A program made the translations under genes and the position numbers. Below are positions 35,987 through 47,156 of a stretch of DNA of 64,000 nucleotides, in pieces. Origin of the DNA: Solirubrobacter sp963736505. Its GTDB lineage: Bacteria > Actinomycetota > Thermoleophilia > Solirubrobacterales > Solirubrobacteraceae. The notes under the pieces are model-generated. The model was not told the origin of the DNA and ran no database searches. It saw only the letters and a program-made list of their open reading frames with translations. The stretch covers positions 1,426,001 through 1,490,000 of the forward strand of contig CAVTOZ010000003.1 in NCBI GenBank assembly GCA_963736505.1, read 5' to 3'. Each line of letters opens with the position of its first letter. The first letter of the stretch is position 1.

Positions 35987-36050
35987 TCGCCGACTCTACG
36001 CCTCCCGGTCAGGTCCGGCGACCTCCGGGCGACCCACCAGAATCCCCGGA

Positions 36051-39000
36051 GTGCTCCACGTCCACCGCGCAGAGCGCGCCGACGCCCTCGTCGACGCGCT
36101 TCGCGACCTGCTCGCGACCCCGGCGCCCGATCCGTTCGCGCCGGAGGTCGTCGCCGTGCCCACGCGCGGGATGGAGCGCTGGCTGACGCAGCGGATCGCG
36201 ACGCGCGCCGGTGTCTGCGCCAACGTCGAGTTCCCCTCGCCCCGGCGGCTGGCCGGCGACGCCGTGGCGGCGGCGTCGGGGATCGCGCCGGACGAGGACC
36301 CGTGGCTGCCGGAGCGCATGGTGTGGCCGCTGCTGGAGGTCGTCGACGCGAGCCTGCTGGAGCCGTGGGCGCACCCGCTCGCCGCCTACCTGGGCGGGAC
36401 CGAGGGCGATCCCGCGCGCCGCGCGCGGCGCTTCGCCACCGTCCGCCACGTGGCGGAGCTGTTCGACCGCTACGCGCTCTACCGGCCCGAGCTCCTGCGC
36501 GCGTGGGCGGGCGGCGACGACGCGCCGTCGGCCTGGCAGGCCGAGCTCTGGCGCCGCCTGGCCGAGCGCATCGGCGTGCCGGGTCCCGCCGCGCGGCTCG
36601 ACGCCGCGTGCGCGGCGCTGACGCGCGATCCCTCGCTCGTCGATCTGCCCGAGCGGATGTCCCTGTTCGGACTCACGCGCCTCCCGGCGGCCCATCTGCG
36701 GGTGCTGCGCGCGCTGGCCGAGCACCGCGACGTGCACCTGTTCCTGCTGCACCCGAGCCCGGCGCTGTGGGACAAGGTCGCGCGCGCCGTCGACGGCCCG
36801 GTCGCCGCGCGCGCCGACGATCCCACCGCCGCCCTGCCGGCCAACCGGCTGCTCGCGTCCTGGGGCCAGGACGCCCGCGAGCTGCAGCTGGTGCTGGGCG
36901 AGCACGTCAGCCACCACCACGAGGTCGCGATCGAGGGCGCGTCGCTGCTCCAGCGCCTGCAGCGCGACGTGCGCTCCGACCGCGCGCCGGCCCCGCTCCC
37001 GCTCGCCCCCGGCGATCGCAGCGTGCAGGTCCACGCCTGCCACGGCCGCGCCCGCCAGGTCGAGGTCGTGCGCGACGCGATCCTGCACCTGCTGGCCGAG
37101 AACCCCGCGCTCGAGCCGCGCGACGTGATCGTGATGTGCCCGGACATCGAGACGTTCGCGCCGCTGATCCAGGCCGCGTTCGGCGCCGCGCCGGAGGACG
37201 ACGACGCGGTGCCTGCCGACCGCCGGCCGCCCGACCTGCGCGTCCGGCTCGCCGACCGCTCGCTGCGCCAGACCAACCCGCTGCTCGGCGTCGCGGCACG
37301 GCTGCTCGAGCTCGCGTCGGAGCGCCTGACCGCCTCGCAGGTGCTCGACCTCGCCGACCGCGAGCCCGTGCGGCGGCGCTTCCGGCTCGACGACGACGAC
37401 CTCGGCCGCGTCGAGGACTGGATCCACGACAGCGGGATCCGCTGGGGGCTCGACGCCGCCCACCGGGCGCCGTTCAAGCTCGAGCAGCTGCCCGCCGGCA
37501 CGTGGCGCGCGGGCCTGGACCGCGTCCTGCTCGGCGTGACGATGACCGAGGACGAGCAGCGCCTGTTCGGCGGCGTGCTCCCGCTCGACGACGTCGAGAG
37601 CTCGGCGATCGAGCTCGCGGGCCGCCTGTCGGAGCTGGTCGCGCGGCTGCAGGCCGGTCTCGAGGCGCTGCGCGGGCCGCAGCCGATCGCGGCGTGGGCC
37701 GCCGCGCTCGGCGACACCGTCGACGGGCTCGCGGCGGCCGGCCCGCGCGACGCGTGGCAGCGCTGGGAGCTGCAGCGGCTGCTCGACGACGTCGTCGCCG
37801 AGGCCGCCGGCCAGGCCACCGCGCTGGCGCTGCCGGAGCTGCGCGCGCTGCTCGGCGAGCGGCTGGAGGGCCGCCCGACGCGCGCGAACTTCCGCACCGG
37901 GCACCTGACGATCTGCACGCTCGTGCCGATGCGCTCGGTCCCGCACCGCGCCGTCTGCCTGCTCGGGCTCGACGACACGGTGTTCCCGCGCAAGGGCCCG
38001 CGCGACGGCGACGACCTGCTGCTCGACGACCCGCACGTCGGCGACCGCGACGCGCGCGCCGAGGACCGCCAGCTGCTGCTCGACGCGCTGATGGCCGCGA
38101 CCGACCGGCTGATCGTCACCTACACCGGCAACGACGAGCGCACGAACATCCCGCAGCCGCCCGCCGTGCCGGTCGGCGAGCTGCTCGACATGGTCGAGCG
38201 CAGCGGCGTGCCGAAGGAGCAGGTCGTCACGCGCCACCCGCTGCAGCCGTTCGACGTGCGCAACTTCGCCGCGGACGGCCCGTGGAGCTTCGATCGCACG
38301 ACGCTCGAGGGCGCCCGCGCGCTGGTGTCCGAGCGCCGCCCGCCGGCGCCGTTCCTCACCGGCCCGCTGCCGGCGCAGGCCGAGCCGGTGGTCGAGCTGG
38401 CCGACCTCGTGGCGTTCTTCGAGCGCCCCGTGCGCTCGTTCCTGCGCCGGCGCCTGGGCATCCTCGCCGCCGACTACAGCGACGAGGTCGAGGACGCGCT
38501 GCCGGTCGAGCTCGACGGCCTCGGCGTCTGGGGCGTCGGGACGCGGCTGCTCGAGGCGCGGCTCGCGGGCGCCGAGTCGCGCACCGCCATCCTCGCCGAG
38601 ATCGCGCGCGGGACGCTCCCGCCGGGCGTGCTCGGCAAGCCGGTGGTGGACCGCGTGTCGCCGATCGTGGAGGAGATCGTGCGCCACGTCGAGCCGGGGG
38701 AGACCGGGTCCGTCGACGTCAAGGTCGCGCTCGGCGGGCGCGCGCTGCGCGGCACCGTCGCCGGCGTCTGCGGCGACGAGCTGCGGCTGGTCACGTTCTC
38801 ACGTGTGAGCGCGCGCCACCGGATCGCGGCGTGGGTGCGGCTGCTCGCGCTCAGCGCGGCGTCGGAGCGGCCGTACCGCGCGATCACGATCGGCCGCGGC
38901 GCGGTCGTCCGCATCGCGCCGGTCGGCGCCGAGGCCGCGCGGCGCGAGCTGGCGGCGCTGCTCGAGGTCTTCGACGCCGGGATGCGCGAGCCGCTCCCGC

Positions 39001-39215
39001 TCGCCTGCCTCACCTCGGCCGCGTTCGCGCAGGGCGGCGAGGCGGCGGGCCGCGGGGAGTGGCAGTCGGAGTGGAACCGCTCGCGCGAGGACGCCGAGCC
39101 CGAGCACGTGCTCGTCCACGGGCGAGTGCTGACGTTCGCCGAGCTCGCCGCCGACCCGCGCTTCGCCGACCTGGCGCGGCGCGTGTGGCGCCCGCTGATG
39201 GAGCGCGAGACGTGA
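36051..39215 (+). CDS. recC: Exodeoxyribonuclease V gamma subunit (RecC)
   Basis: 1054 residues from GTG 36051. It begins LHVHRAERADALVDALRDLL and has VVAVPTRGMERWLTQRIATR, the RecC opening in which the inactive helicase fold starts. FGLTRLPAAHLRVLRALAEH and VHACHGRARQVEVVRDAILH follow, then DVIVMCPDIETFAPLIQAAF and LTICTLVPMRSVPHRAVCLL, all RecC signature blocks. The protein scans for recombination hotspots and splits the duplex within RecBCD. It is overlapped by recB by four bases (GTGA). Confidence 0.95.
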   Translation: MLHVHRAERADALVDALRDLLATPAPDPFAPEVVAVPTRGMERWLTQRIATRAGVCANVEFPSPRRLAGDAVAAASGIAPDEDPWLPERMVWPLLEVVDASLLEPWAHPLAAYLGGTEGDPARRARRFATVRHVAELFDRYALYRPELLRAWAGGDDAPSAWQAELWRRLAERIGVPGPAARLDAACAALTRDPSLVDLPERMSLFGLTRLPAAHLRVLRALAEHRDVHLFLLHPSPALWDKVARAVDGPVAARADDPTAALPANRLLASWGQDARELQLVLGEHVSHHHEVAIEGASLLQRLQRDVRSDRAPAPLPLAPGDRSVQVHACHGRARQVEVVRDAILHLLAENPALEPRDVIVMCPDIETFAPLIQAAFGAAPEDDDAVPADRRPPDLRVRLADRSLRQTNPLLGVAARLLELASERLTASQVLDLADREPVRRRFRLDDDDLGRVEDWIHDSGIRWGLDAAHRAPFKLEQLPAGTWRAGLDRVLLGVTMTEDEQRLFGGVLPLDDVESSAIELAGRLSELVARLQAGLEALRGPQPIAAWAAALGDTVDGLAAAGPRDAWQRWELQRLLDDVVAEAAGQATALALPELRALLGERLEGRPTRANFRTGHLTICTLVPMRSVPHRAVCLLGLDDTVFPRKGPRDGDDLLLDDPHVGDRDARAEDRQLLLDALMAATDRLIVTYTGNDERTNIPQPPAVPVGELLDMVERSGVPKEQVVTRHPLQPFDVRNFAADGPWSFDRTTLEGARALVSERRPPAPFLTGPLPAQAEPVVELADLVAFFERPVRSFLRRRLGILAADYSDEVEDALPVELDGLGVWGVGTRLLEARLAGAESRTAILAEIARGTLPPGVLGKPVVDRVSPIVEEIVRHVEPGETGSVDVKVALGGRALRGTVAGVCGDELRLVTFSRVSARHRIAAWVRLLALSAASERPYRAITIGRGAVVRIAPVGAEAARRELAALLEVFDAGMREPLPLACLTSAAFAQGGEAAGRGEWQSEWNRSREDAEPEHVLVHGRVLTFAELAADPRFADLARRVWRPLMERET

Positions 39216-42200
39216 GCGCGTTCGACGTCCGCGGGCCGCTGCCGTCCGGCGTGACGGTGCTGGAGGCGAGCGCCGGGACCGGCAAGACGTACACGATCGC
39301 GGCGCTGGCGGCGCGCTACGTCGCCGAGGGGACGCCGCTGGAGGAGCTGCTGCTGGTCACGTTCACGCGGATGGCGACCGGCGAGCTGCGCGAGCGCGTG
39401 CGCGACCGGCTGGTGGCCGTCGAGCGCGGGCTGGAGACGGGCGTCTCCGACGACGAGATCGTGCGGCTCCTGCTCGAAGCGCCGGCCGAGGAGGTGCGCG
39501 CGCGGCGCGAGCGGCTGGCGCGCGCGCTCGCCGACTTCGACGCCGCCACGATCGCGACCACGCACGGGTTCTGCCAGGAGGTCCTCGGCGGGCTCGGGAT
39601 CGCCGGCGACAGCGGGCGCGACGTCGCGTTCGTGGAGGACCTCGGGGACCTGCTCGGCGAGGTCGTCGACGACCTCTACGTGCGCCGCTTCCACCGCGAG
39701 GCGGCGCCGGCGTTCGACCGCGCGCAGGCGCTCGCGATCGCCCGCGCCGCCGTCGAGAATCCGGCCGCGCCGATCGAGCCGCTGCGGGCGCCGCCGGACG
39801 GCGTCCCCGCGATGCGGCGCCGGCTCGCGCTGGCCGTCCGCGAGGAGCTCGAGGCGCGCAAGCGGCGCGCCGGCGTGATGACCTACGACGACCTGCTGAC
39901 GCGCCTGGACGCGGCGCTGTCGGGCACCGGCGGGCCGGACGTCGCGGCGCGACTGCAGGCGCGCTATAAGGTCGTGCTGGTCGACGAGTTCCAGGACACC
40001 GACCCGGTGCAGTGGGACATCATGCGGCGCGCGTTCGGCGGCGGGTTCTCGACGCTGGTGCTGATCGGCGACCCCAAACAGGCGATCTACGCGTTCCGCG
40101 GCGCCGACGTGTATGCGTACCTGGCCGCGGCCCAGTCGGCCGGCGTGCGCGCGACGCTCGGCGTGAACTGGCGCAGCGACCAGGGGCTGATCGACGCCTA
40201 CGACGCGCTGTTCGGGGGCGCCCGGCTCGGCCACGAGGGGATCGTCTACCGGCAGGTCGAGGCGGCCGAGGCGAACCGCGCGCCGAGGCTGGAGGGCGCC
40301 GGCGCGCCGCTGCGGCTGCGGCTCGTCGCGCGCGCCGGGCTCGAGCGCACGCCGCAGGGGTACGCGCGCAACGCGGCGGCGCGCGAGCACATCGCGCTCG
40401 ACCTCGCCAACGAGCTCGTCGCGCTGCTGTCGTCCGGCGCGCGCGTGCAGGGCGAGCCGGTCGCGCCCGGCCACGTCGCCGTGCTCGTCCGCACGCACCG
40501 CACGGCGGCGCTGATCCGCGAGACGCTCGACGCGGCCGGCATCCCCGCCGTCATCAACGGCGCCGGCAGCGTGTTCGGGACGCGCCCGGCGGTCGAGTGG
40601 CTGCGGCTGCTCGAGGCGCTCGAGCGCCCGACCGACCCCCGCCGCGCGCACGGCGCGGCGCTGACGTGCTTCTTCGGCTGGAGCGCCGCCGAGGTCGCCG
40701 CGGCCGGCGACGACGCGTGGGAGCAGGTCCACCGCCGCCTGCACGACTGGGCGCGCGTCCTGCGCCTGCGCGGCGTCGCCTCGCTGGCCGAGACGATCTC
40801 GCTCGTCGAGGGCCTGCCGGCCCGCGTGCTGGCGCTGACCGGCGGCGAGCGGCGGCTGACCGACCTGCGCCACGTCGCCCAGCTGCTGCACGCGGCGGCG
40901 GCGAGCGAGCAGCTGGGCACGACGGCGCTGACCGCGTGGCTGCGGCGCCGGATCGCCGCCGCCGAGGAGGAGACGGGCGACGAGGAGCGCAGCCGCCGGC
41001 TGGAGTCCGACGCCGAGGCGGTCCAGGTGCTCACGATCCACCGCAGCAAGGGCCTGGAGTTCCCGATCGTCTACTACCCCTATCTGTGGGAGCCGGGGTT
41101 CATCCCGCAGCGCGTGCCGGTCGCGTACCACGACCCGGAGGCGGGCGACCGGCGGACCGTCGACGTCGGGCTCGAAGGCGGCGGCTACGCGCGCCACGTC
41201 CAGCAGCACCGCGTCGAGCAGCGCGGCGAGGACCTGCGGCTCGCCTACGTCGCGCTCACGCGCGCGCAGCACCAGGCCGTCGTCTGGTGGGCGGGGTCGC
41301 GCGACAGCCGCGACTCCGCGCTCGGCCGCCTGCTGTTCGCGCGCGACGACGAGGGCAACGTCGCGCCGGCGGGCGCCGTGACGCCGACCGACGAGGAGGC
41401 CGAGACGCGCCTGCGCTCGCTGGCGGCGGCGGCGCCGGGCTGCATCTCGGTCGAGCCGTCGGTCGCGGAGGAGCCGCTGCGCTGGGCTCCGCCGCGGATC
41501 CCGGCCGCGATGCTCGTGGCGGGCAGCTTCGACCGCACGCTCGACACGGGCTGGCGCCGCACCTCCTACAGCGACCTGACCGCGCTCGCGCACGAGGCGC
41601 GCGTGGCGAGCGAGCCGGAGGAGGACGTCGTCGACGACGAGCCCGAGGTGGAGGCGACGGCGGGCGGCGCCGTCCCGCTGGCGGCGATGCCCGCCGGCGT
41701 CAACATCGGGACGTTCGTGCACCGCGTGCTCGAGGCGACGGACTTCGCGGCGGAGGACCTCGGCGCGGAGCTGGCGCGGCGGATCGCGGAGGTGCGCGCA
41801 CGGCGGCCGCTGGACGTCGGCGACCCCGCGCTGGTGGTCGCGGGCCTGCGCGCCGCGATCGAGACGCCGCTCGGGCCGGCGCTCGGGCGGCTGCGCGACG
41901 TGCGGCGCGCCGACCGGCTCGACGAGCTGGTGTTCGAGCTCCCGCTCGCCGGCGGCGACGAGCCGAGCGGCGCGTTCGCCCCCGCCGCGATCGGCGCGCT
42001 GCTGCGCGAGCACCTGCCCGCCGGCGACCCGCTGCGCGGCTACGCCGAGCGGCTGGACGACCCCGACCTGCGGCGCGGGGTGCGCGGGTACCTGACGGGC
42101 AGCATCGACGCGGTCGTCCGCCGCGGCGAGACGTTCTGGATCGTCGACTACAAGACGAACTGGCTCGCGGCGCCCGGCGAGGAGCTGACGGCCCGCCACT

Positions 42201-42440
42201 ACCGCCCGGCCGCGCTGACCGCCGAAATGGAGCGCTCGCACTACGGGCTGCAGGCGCTGCTGTACCTCGCGGCGCTGCACCGCTACCTGCGCTGGCGGCT
42301 GCCGTCGTATGACCCCGGCCGCCACCTCGGCGGCGCCGCCTACCTGTTCCTGCGCGGCATGACGGGCGCGGACGCGACCGGCGGCGTGTTCACGTTCCGG
42401 CCGCCCGGCGCGCTGGTGAAGGCCTTGAGCGAGCTGCTGG

Positions 42441-42454
<14 letters not shown>
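39212..42454 (+). CDS. recB: Exodeoxyribonuclease V beta subunit (RecB)
   Basis: 1080 residues from GTG 39212. Helicase motifs are complete: Walker A LEASAGTGKTYTIAAL, DEFQDTDPVQW, GDPKQAIYAFRGAD, VLTIHRSKGLEFPIVYYP and AYVALTRAQHQAV. The C-terminal nuclease domain has LTGSIDAVVRRGETFWIVDY followed by KTNW, with the D...D-Y-K active site, so both the 3'-5' helicase and the nuclease should work. At 1080 residues it is shorter than the E. coli enzyme, as in other actinobacteria. It overlaps recD by 14 bases. Confidence 0.95.
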
Positions 42455-44126
<1,672 letters not shown>

Positions 44127-44172
44127 CCGCGGCCTTACCGTCGCCTCACCGGTCCGGCGGATATTGCTCGGC

Positions 44173-45192
44173 GTGACGGCACATCTGGCCGCGGCAGACG
44201 CGGCGACACACACGAGCACCGCAACCCTCCCTGGAGTCCTCGCGGAGGTGGAGCCCGACACCGGCGTCGTGCTCCCGCACGCGAGCTGGGCGGAGGAGTG
44301 GCGGCCGCTGCTGCGGCGGTTCGCGGAACAGGCGCGGACGATGCGGCCGGTGCAGCGCGTCTCGTATGAGCCGTTGCCGCTGTGGATGCGGGCCAAGGTC
44401 GCGTGGAGCAAGCTCCGCACGGGGCACGAAGGACATCTGTACACCGTGACCTGGCACGTGCCGGTCAACGAGATTCACGACGGCGGGCTCCGTCGCGAGA
44501 TGCTCGACTTCGCACGTGCGATGTACCACTACGAGCTGCCGCCCGGTGACGCGGTGATCCTCACCGGGATGCTGGACGGGCCCGGCGCCGACGGGGCGCT
44601 GCACCTGTTCGGGTGGCTGCGGGCCGCGCTGGCGGCGATCTCCGGGGAGGAGTCGTCCGCGATCGCCGCGCCCACGGGGCAGAGCGGGGACGAGGACGGG
44701 TCGTTCGCGCTCCACTCCGACATGTGGATCCCGGCGTTGTTGTTCAACGTGTTCAACCACGTCGTGCCGGGGCAGGGCGCCTCGCTGCTGCTGCCGATGC
44801 ACGAGATGTGGGAGATCGCCGAGCGCGCGGGAGTGCCGGCCGAGATCCGCACGCAGATGGACGCCGCACGCGTCGAGGCGGGCGAGTGCGACTACTTCGA
44901 GCAGTTCAACGGGTTGCTCTACAAGGATCACCCCTGGACGGACACGGTCCGGCGCGCGCTGTTCGCCGCCGCGATCGAGGTGCCGATGAACCCTGGGCAG
45001 GGGTACTTCGTCAACGACCGCGAGTGGCTGCACGGCCGCACCGCGCTCGCGCCGGACGCGCTGCCGCGCGAGCTCAAGGAGGACCGGCTCTACCGGCTCG
45101 CGTACAACAACTCCCGCCTGGACGCGGCCGCGGGGAAGCGCCGCGTCGAGTGGGAGTGGACCGGCCGCCGCGCGGCCGGCTGCAAGAACTAG
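44173..45192 (+). CDS. Putative Fe(II)/2-oxoglutarate-type oxygenase (TauD-like fold)
   Basis: 339 residues from GTG 44173 (a TTG lies three codons upstream). A possible facial triad is visible: HSD in GSFALHSDMWIPALLFN (the H-x-D pair) and the distal histidine in REWLHGRTALAPDA with an arginine two residues on, as in 2-oxoglutarate-dependent dioxygenases of the clavaminate-synthase-like group. VVPGQGASLLLPMHEMWE lies between. No substrate can be proposed. It starts 46 bases after recD and is convergent with the DUF2277 gene, three bases apart. Confidence 0.6.
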   Translation: MTAHLAAADAATHTSTATLPGVLAEVEPDTGVVLPHASWAEEWRPLLRRFAEQARTMRPVQRVSYEPLPLWMRAKVAWSKLRTGHEGHLYTVTWHVPVNEIHDGGLRREMLDFARAMYHYELPPGDAVILTGMLDGPGADGALHLFGWLRAALAAISGEESSAIAAPTGQSGDEDGSFALHSDMWIPALLFNVFNHVVPGQGASLLLPMHEMWEIAERAGVPAEIRTQMDAARVEAGECDYFEQFNGLLYKDHPWTDTVRRALFAAAIEVPMNPGQGYFVNDREWLHGRTALAPDALPRELKEDRLYRLAYNNSRLDAAAGKRRVEWEWTGRRAAGCKN

Positions 45193-45195
45193 TCC

Positions 45196-45465
45196 CTAGG
45201 CGGCGTAGCGCGTCGCGGCGCGGGCGCGGGCCTTGGCGGCCTCGGTCTCGCGGTCCTTCGGCGGCGCCGTGGTCACGAGCGCGTCGAGCAGCTCATGCGT
45301 CGCGGCGGCGACGGCCGCGACGGCGCGCTCGAACGCCGCGGCGTTCGCCTGCGAGGGCTTGGTCGACCCGCTGATCTTGCGCACGTACTGCAGCGCGGAC
45401 GCCTGGACCTCTTCCTTCGTCGCGGGCGGCTCGAAGTTGTGGAGCTGGCGGATGTTGCGGCACAT
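45196..45465 (-). CDS. DUF2277-family protein
   Basis: 89 residues. It begins MCRNIRQLHNFEPPATKEEV, then ASALQYVRKISGSTKPSQAN and AAFERAVAAVA, which is the hallmark of DUF2277, a small helical family conserved in actinobacteria and some other phyla with no known function. The length is normal for the family. Confidence 0.85.
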   Translation of the reverse strand: MCRNIRQLHNFEPPATKEEVQASALQYVRKISGSTKPSQANAAAFERAVAAVAAATHELLDALVTTAPPKDRETEAAKARARAATRYAA

Positions 45466-45483
45466 GCTCCGATCGTAGCCCGA

Positions 45484-45714
45484 CTACTCGATGTCGGCCC
45501 GCAGGCCGAGCTCGGTCAGCGCGAAGACCGTCCCCTCAGGTGACGTGCGCTGCTCGAGCAGGCCCAGCGCGACGAGCGCGACCAGGTCCTCGAGCAGGGA
45601 CGGATCGTCCTGCGGCGAATCGAGGGCGTCGAAGAGATTCGCCGCCGGAGGCGGCACCGGGCGGCGGCGGCGTGGACGCCGGGTCGGCGGCCGGTGGCGG
45701 GTTGAACGGGACAT
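45484..45714 (-). CDS. Small basic/acidic two-part protein
   Basis: 76 residues from ATG 45714 with AAGGAG nine bases upstream. The N-terminal 25 residues are strongly basic and proline-rich (RHRPPTRRPRRRRPVPPP). The remainder looks like a small winged-helix fragment (SLLEDLVALVALGLLEQRTS, VFALTELGL). A role in nucleic-acid binding is possible. Not recognised as a family. Confidence 0.55.
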   Translation of the reverse strand: MSRSTRHRPPTRRPRRRRPVPPPAANLFDALDSPQDDPSLLEDLVALVALGLLEQRTSPEGTVFALTELGLRADIE

Positions 45715-45855
45715 CGGCTGGCTCCTTCGAGTGCTACGTGGGTCCGCGTGGGACCGAACACGGTCCCGCACACGTCGGACGGAATCGCGACCCGATTCGT
45801 GACATAGCCGCGCGTCGCACGCGAAGTTCCCGCTCGTTGCGAGGAAATCCGCGAG

Positions 45856-45929
45856 TTGTCCACAGGCCCATGCACAGGTACGTGGCGCGGATCCGCTACG
45901 CGCGTTCGCGTATGAACAGGCTGTGCACA
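45856..45929. other. DnaA-box-like cluster
   Basis: TTGTCCACA at 45856-45864 matches the preferred actinobacterial DnaA box. GCACAGG stretches and CTGTGCACA (45921-45929) are degenerate relatives. The stretch lies in a 253-base gap between divergent genes. No AT-rich unwinding element or dnaA/dnaN gene is nearby, so it is not oriC; a titration or regulatory site is possible. Confidence 0.3.
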
Positions 45930-45967
45930 GGGGAGATCCGGCGCCGGGTGTAGAACCGGCGGTGCCG

Positions 45968-46630
45968 ATGCACCCCTCCGCGCCGCCGCCCTCCGCCCGC
46001 CTCGTCCGCGCCATCGCCGCCGAGCGCGACGAGCTCGAGCGCCACCGCGCGCGGATGGCCGAGGAGGCCGGCGAGCTGCGCCGGGCGCTCGCGCGGATCG
46101 AGCGCGGGCTGGCGGAGCTCGACGAGCGCCGCGCGCTGCTGGACCGGATGGCGCCCGCCGCGGGCGACGGCGACGCGGCGGCGCCGGGCGGCGATGCGCC
46201 CGCCGGCGGCGCGAGCCTGCTCCGCGGCCCCGCGATCCGCGAGGTCGCGGTCCGGCTGCTGCTCGACCGCGGCGGCGAGGCGCTGCACTACCGCGACTGG
46301 TACGCGCTGCTCGAGGCCTCGGGCCACGCGATCGCGGGCAAGGACCCGCTCGCCGTGTTCCTCACCCAGCTCGGCCGCTCGCCCGCCGTCCGGCGCGGCT
46401 CCGGCGCGGGCGTCTACGAGCTCGACCGCTACGCCGGCGCGCGGCTGCGCGCGCGCCTGGAGCAGCTCCAGCGCGACCTGCGCGAGCTCACGCACACGGG
46501 CGGCACCGACCTGCAGGACATCCGCGCCAGGCGCGAGCGGCTCAACGCCGAGATCGGGCGCGCCGAGCGCGCGCTGGAGGAGATCGCCCGCGTGCTCGGG
46601 CCCGCCCCGCCGCTCGCGGCCGCCGGCTGA
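45968..46630 (+). CDS. Coiled-coil protein with winged-helix (HARE-HTH-like) domain
   Basis: 220 residues from ATG 45968. Residues 10-60 form a coiled coil (AAERDELERHRARMAEEAGE, LARIERGLAELDERRALLD). Residues about 85-150 hold a winged helix (AIREVAVRLLLDRGGEALHY, RDWYALLEASGHAIAGKDPL, AVFLTQLGRSPAVRRG, VYELD), matching the HARE-HTH layout. A second coiled coil ends the protein. Likely a DNA- or nucleoid-associated protein; partners unknown. Confidence 0.6.
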   Translation: MHPSAPPPSARLVRAIAAERDELERHRARMAEEAGELRRALARIERGLAELDERRALLDRMAPAAGDGDAAAPGGDAPAGGASLLRGPAIREVAVRLLLDRGGEALHYRDWYALLEASGHAIAGKDPLAVFLTQLGRSPAVRRGSGAGVYELDRYAGARLRARLEQLQRDLRELTHTGGTDLQDIRARRERLNAEIGRAERALEEIARVLGPAPPLAAAG

Positions 46631-46633
46631 CCG

Positions 46634-47140
46634 ATGACGCCCACGATCCACGTCAGACCCGCCGTCCCGGACGACGCTCCGGCCGTCGCGGCGATCTACA
46701 ACCACGGCATCGCCGAGCGCCAGGCGACGTTCGAGACCCGCCCGCGCTCCGAGCGCGAGGTGGCGGCCTGGCTCGACGAGGGACGCCCGTTCCTGGTCGC
46801 CACCGACGACGGCGGTGCCGTCCAGGGCTTCGCGCGCCTGTCGCCGTACTCGGTGCGCAAGGCCTACGCCGGCATCGGCGAGCACGGGATCTACGTCGAC
46901 CCTGGCGCCCGCGGGGCGGGCGTGGGGCGGCGCCTGCTGGAGGAGCTCGCGCTGGCCGCCGAGAACGCCGGCTACTACAAGCTCACGAGCCGCGTGTTCA
47001 CGACCAACGCCGCCAGCCTGGCGCTGCACCGCGCCGCCGGCTTCACGGAGGTCGGCATCCAGCGCCGCCACGGCCGTCTCGACGGCGAGTGGAAGGACAC
47101 GATGCTGGTCGAACGTCTGCTCGGCGAAGCCGCGCGCTGA
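46634..47140 (+). CDS. GNAT N-acetyltransferase, phosphinothricin acetyltransferase-like
   Basis: 168 residues. Motifs run in the usual order: IHVRPAVPDDAPAVAAIYNH, ERQATFETRPRSEREVAAWL, GIYVDPGARGAGVGRRLLEE (the acetyl-CoA pyrophosphate loop R-G-x-G-x-G/A), then FTTNAASLALHRAAGFTEVG. This is the PAT/MddA subfamily that acetylates phosphinothricin or methionine analogues; the true substrate is uncertain. It begins three bases after the upstream stop. Confidence 0.85.
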   Translation: MTPTIHVRPAVPDDAPAVAAIYNHGIAERQATFETRPRSEREVAAWLDEGRPFLVATDDGGAVQGFARLSPYSVRKAYAGIGEHGIYVDPGARGAGVGRRLLEELALAAENAGYYKLTSRVFTTNAASLALHRAAGFTEVGIQRRHGRLDGEWKDTMLVERLLGEAAR

Positions 47141-47156
47141 ATACGATCACCCTGAG

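Noticed and set aside
45856..45929. Replication origin at the DnaA-box-like cluster
   Set aside because: Only one good box, no AT-rich region, and no dnaA, dnaN or gyr genes nearby.
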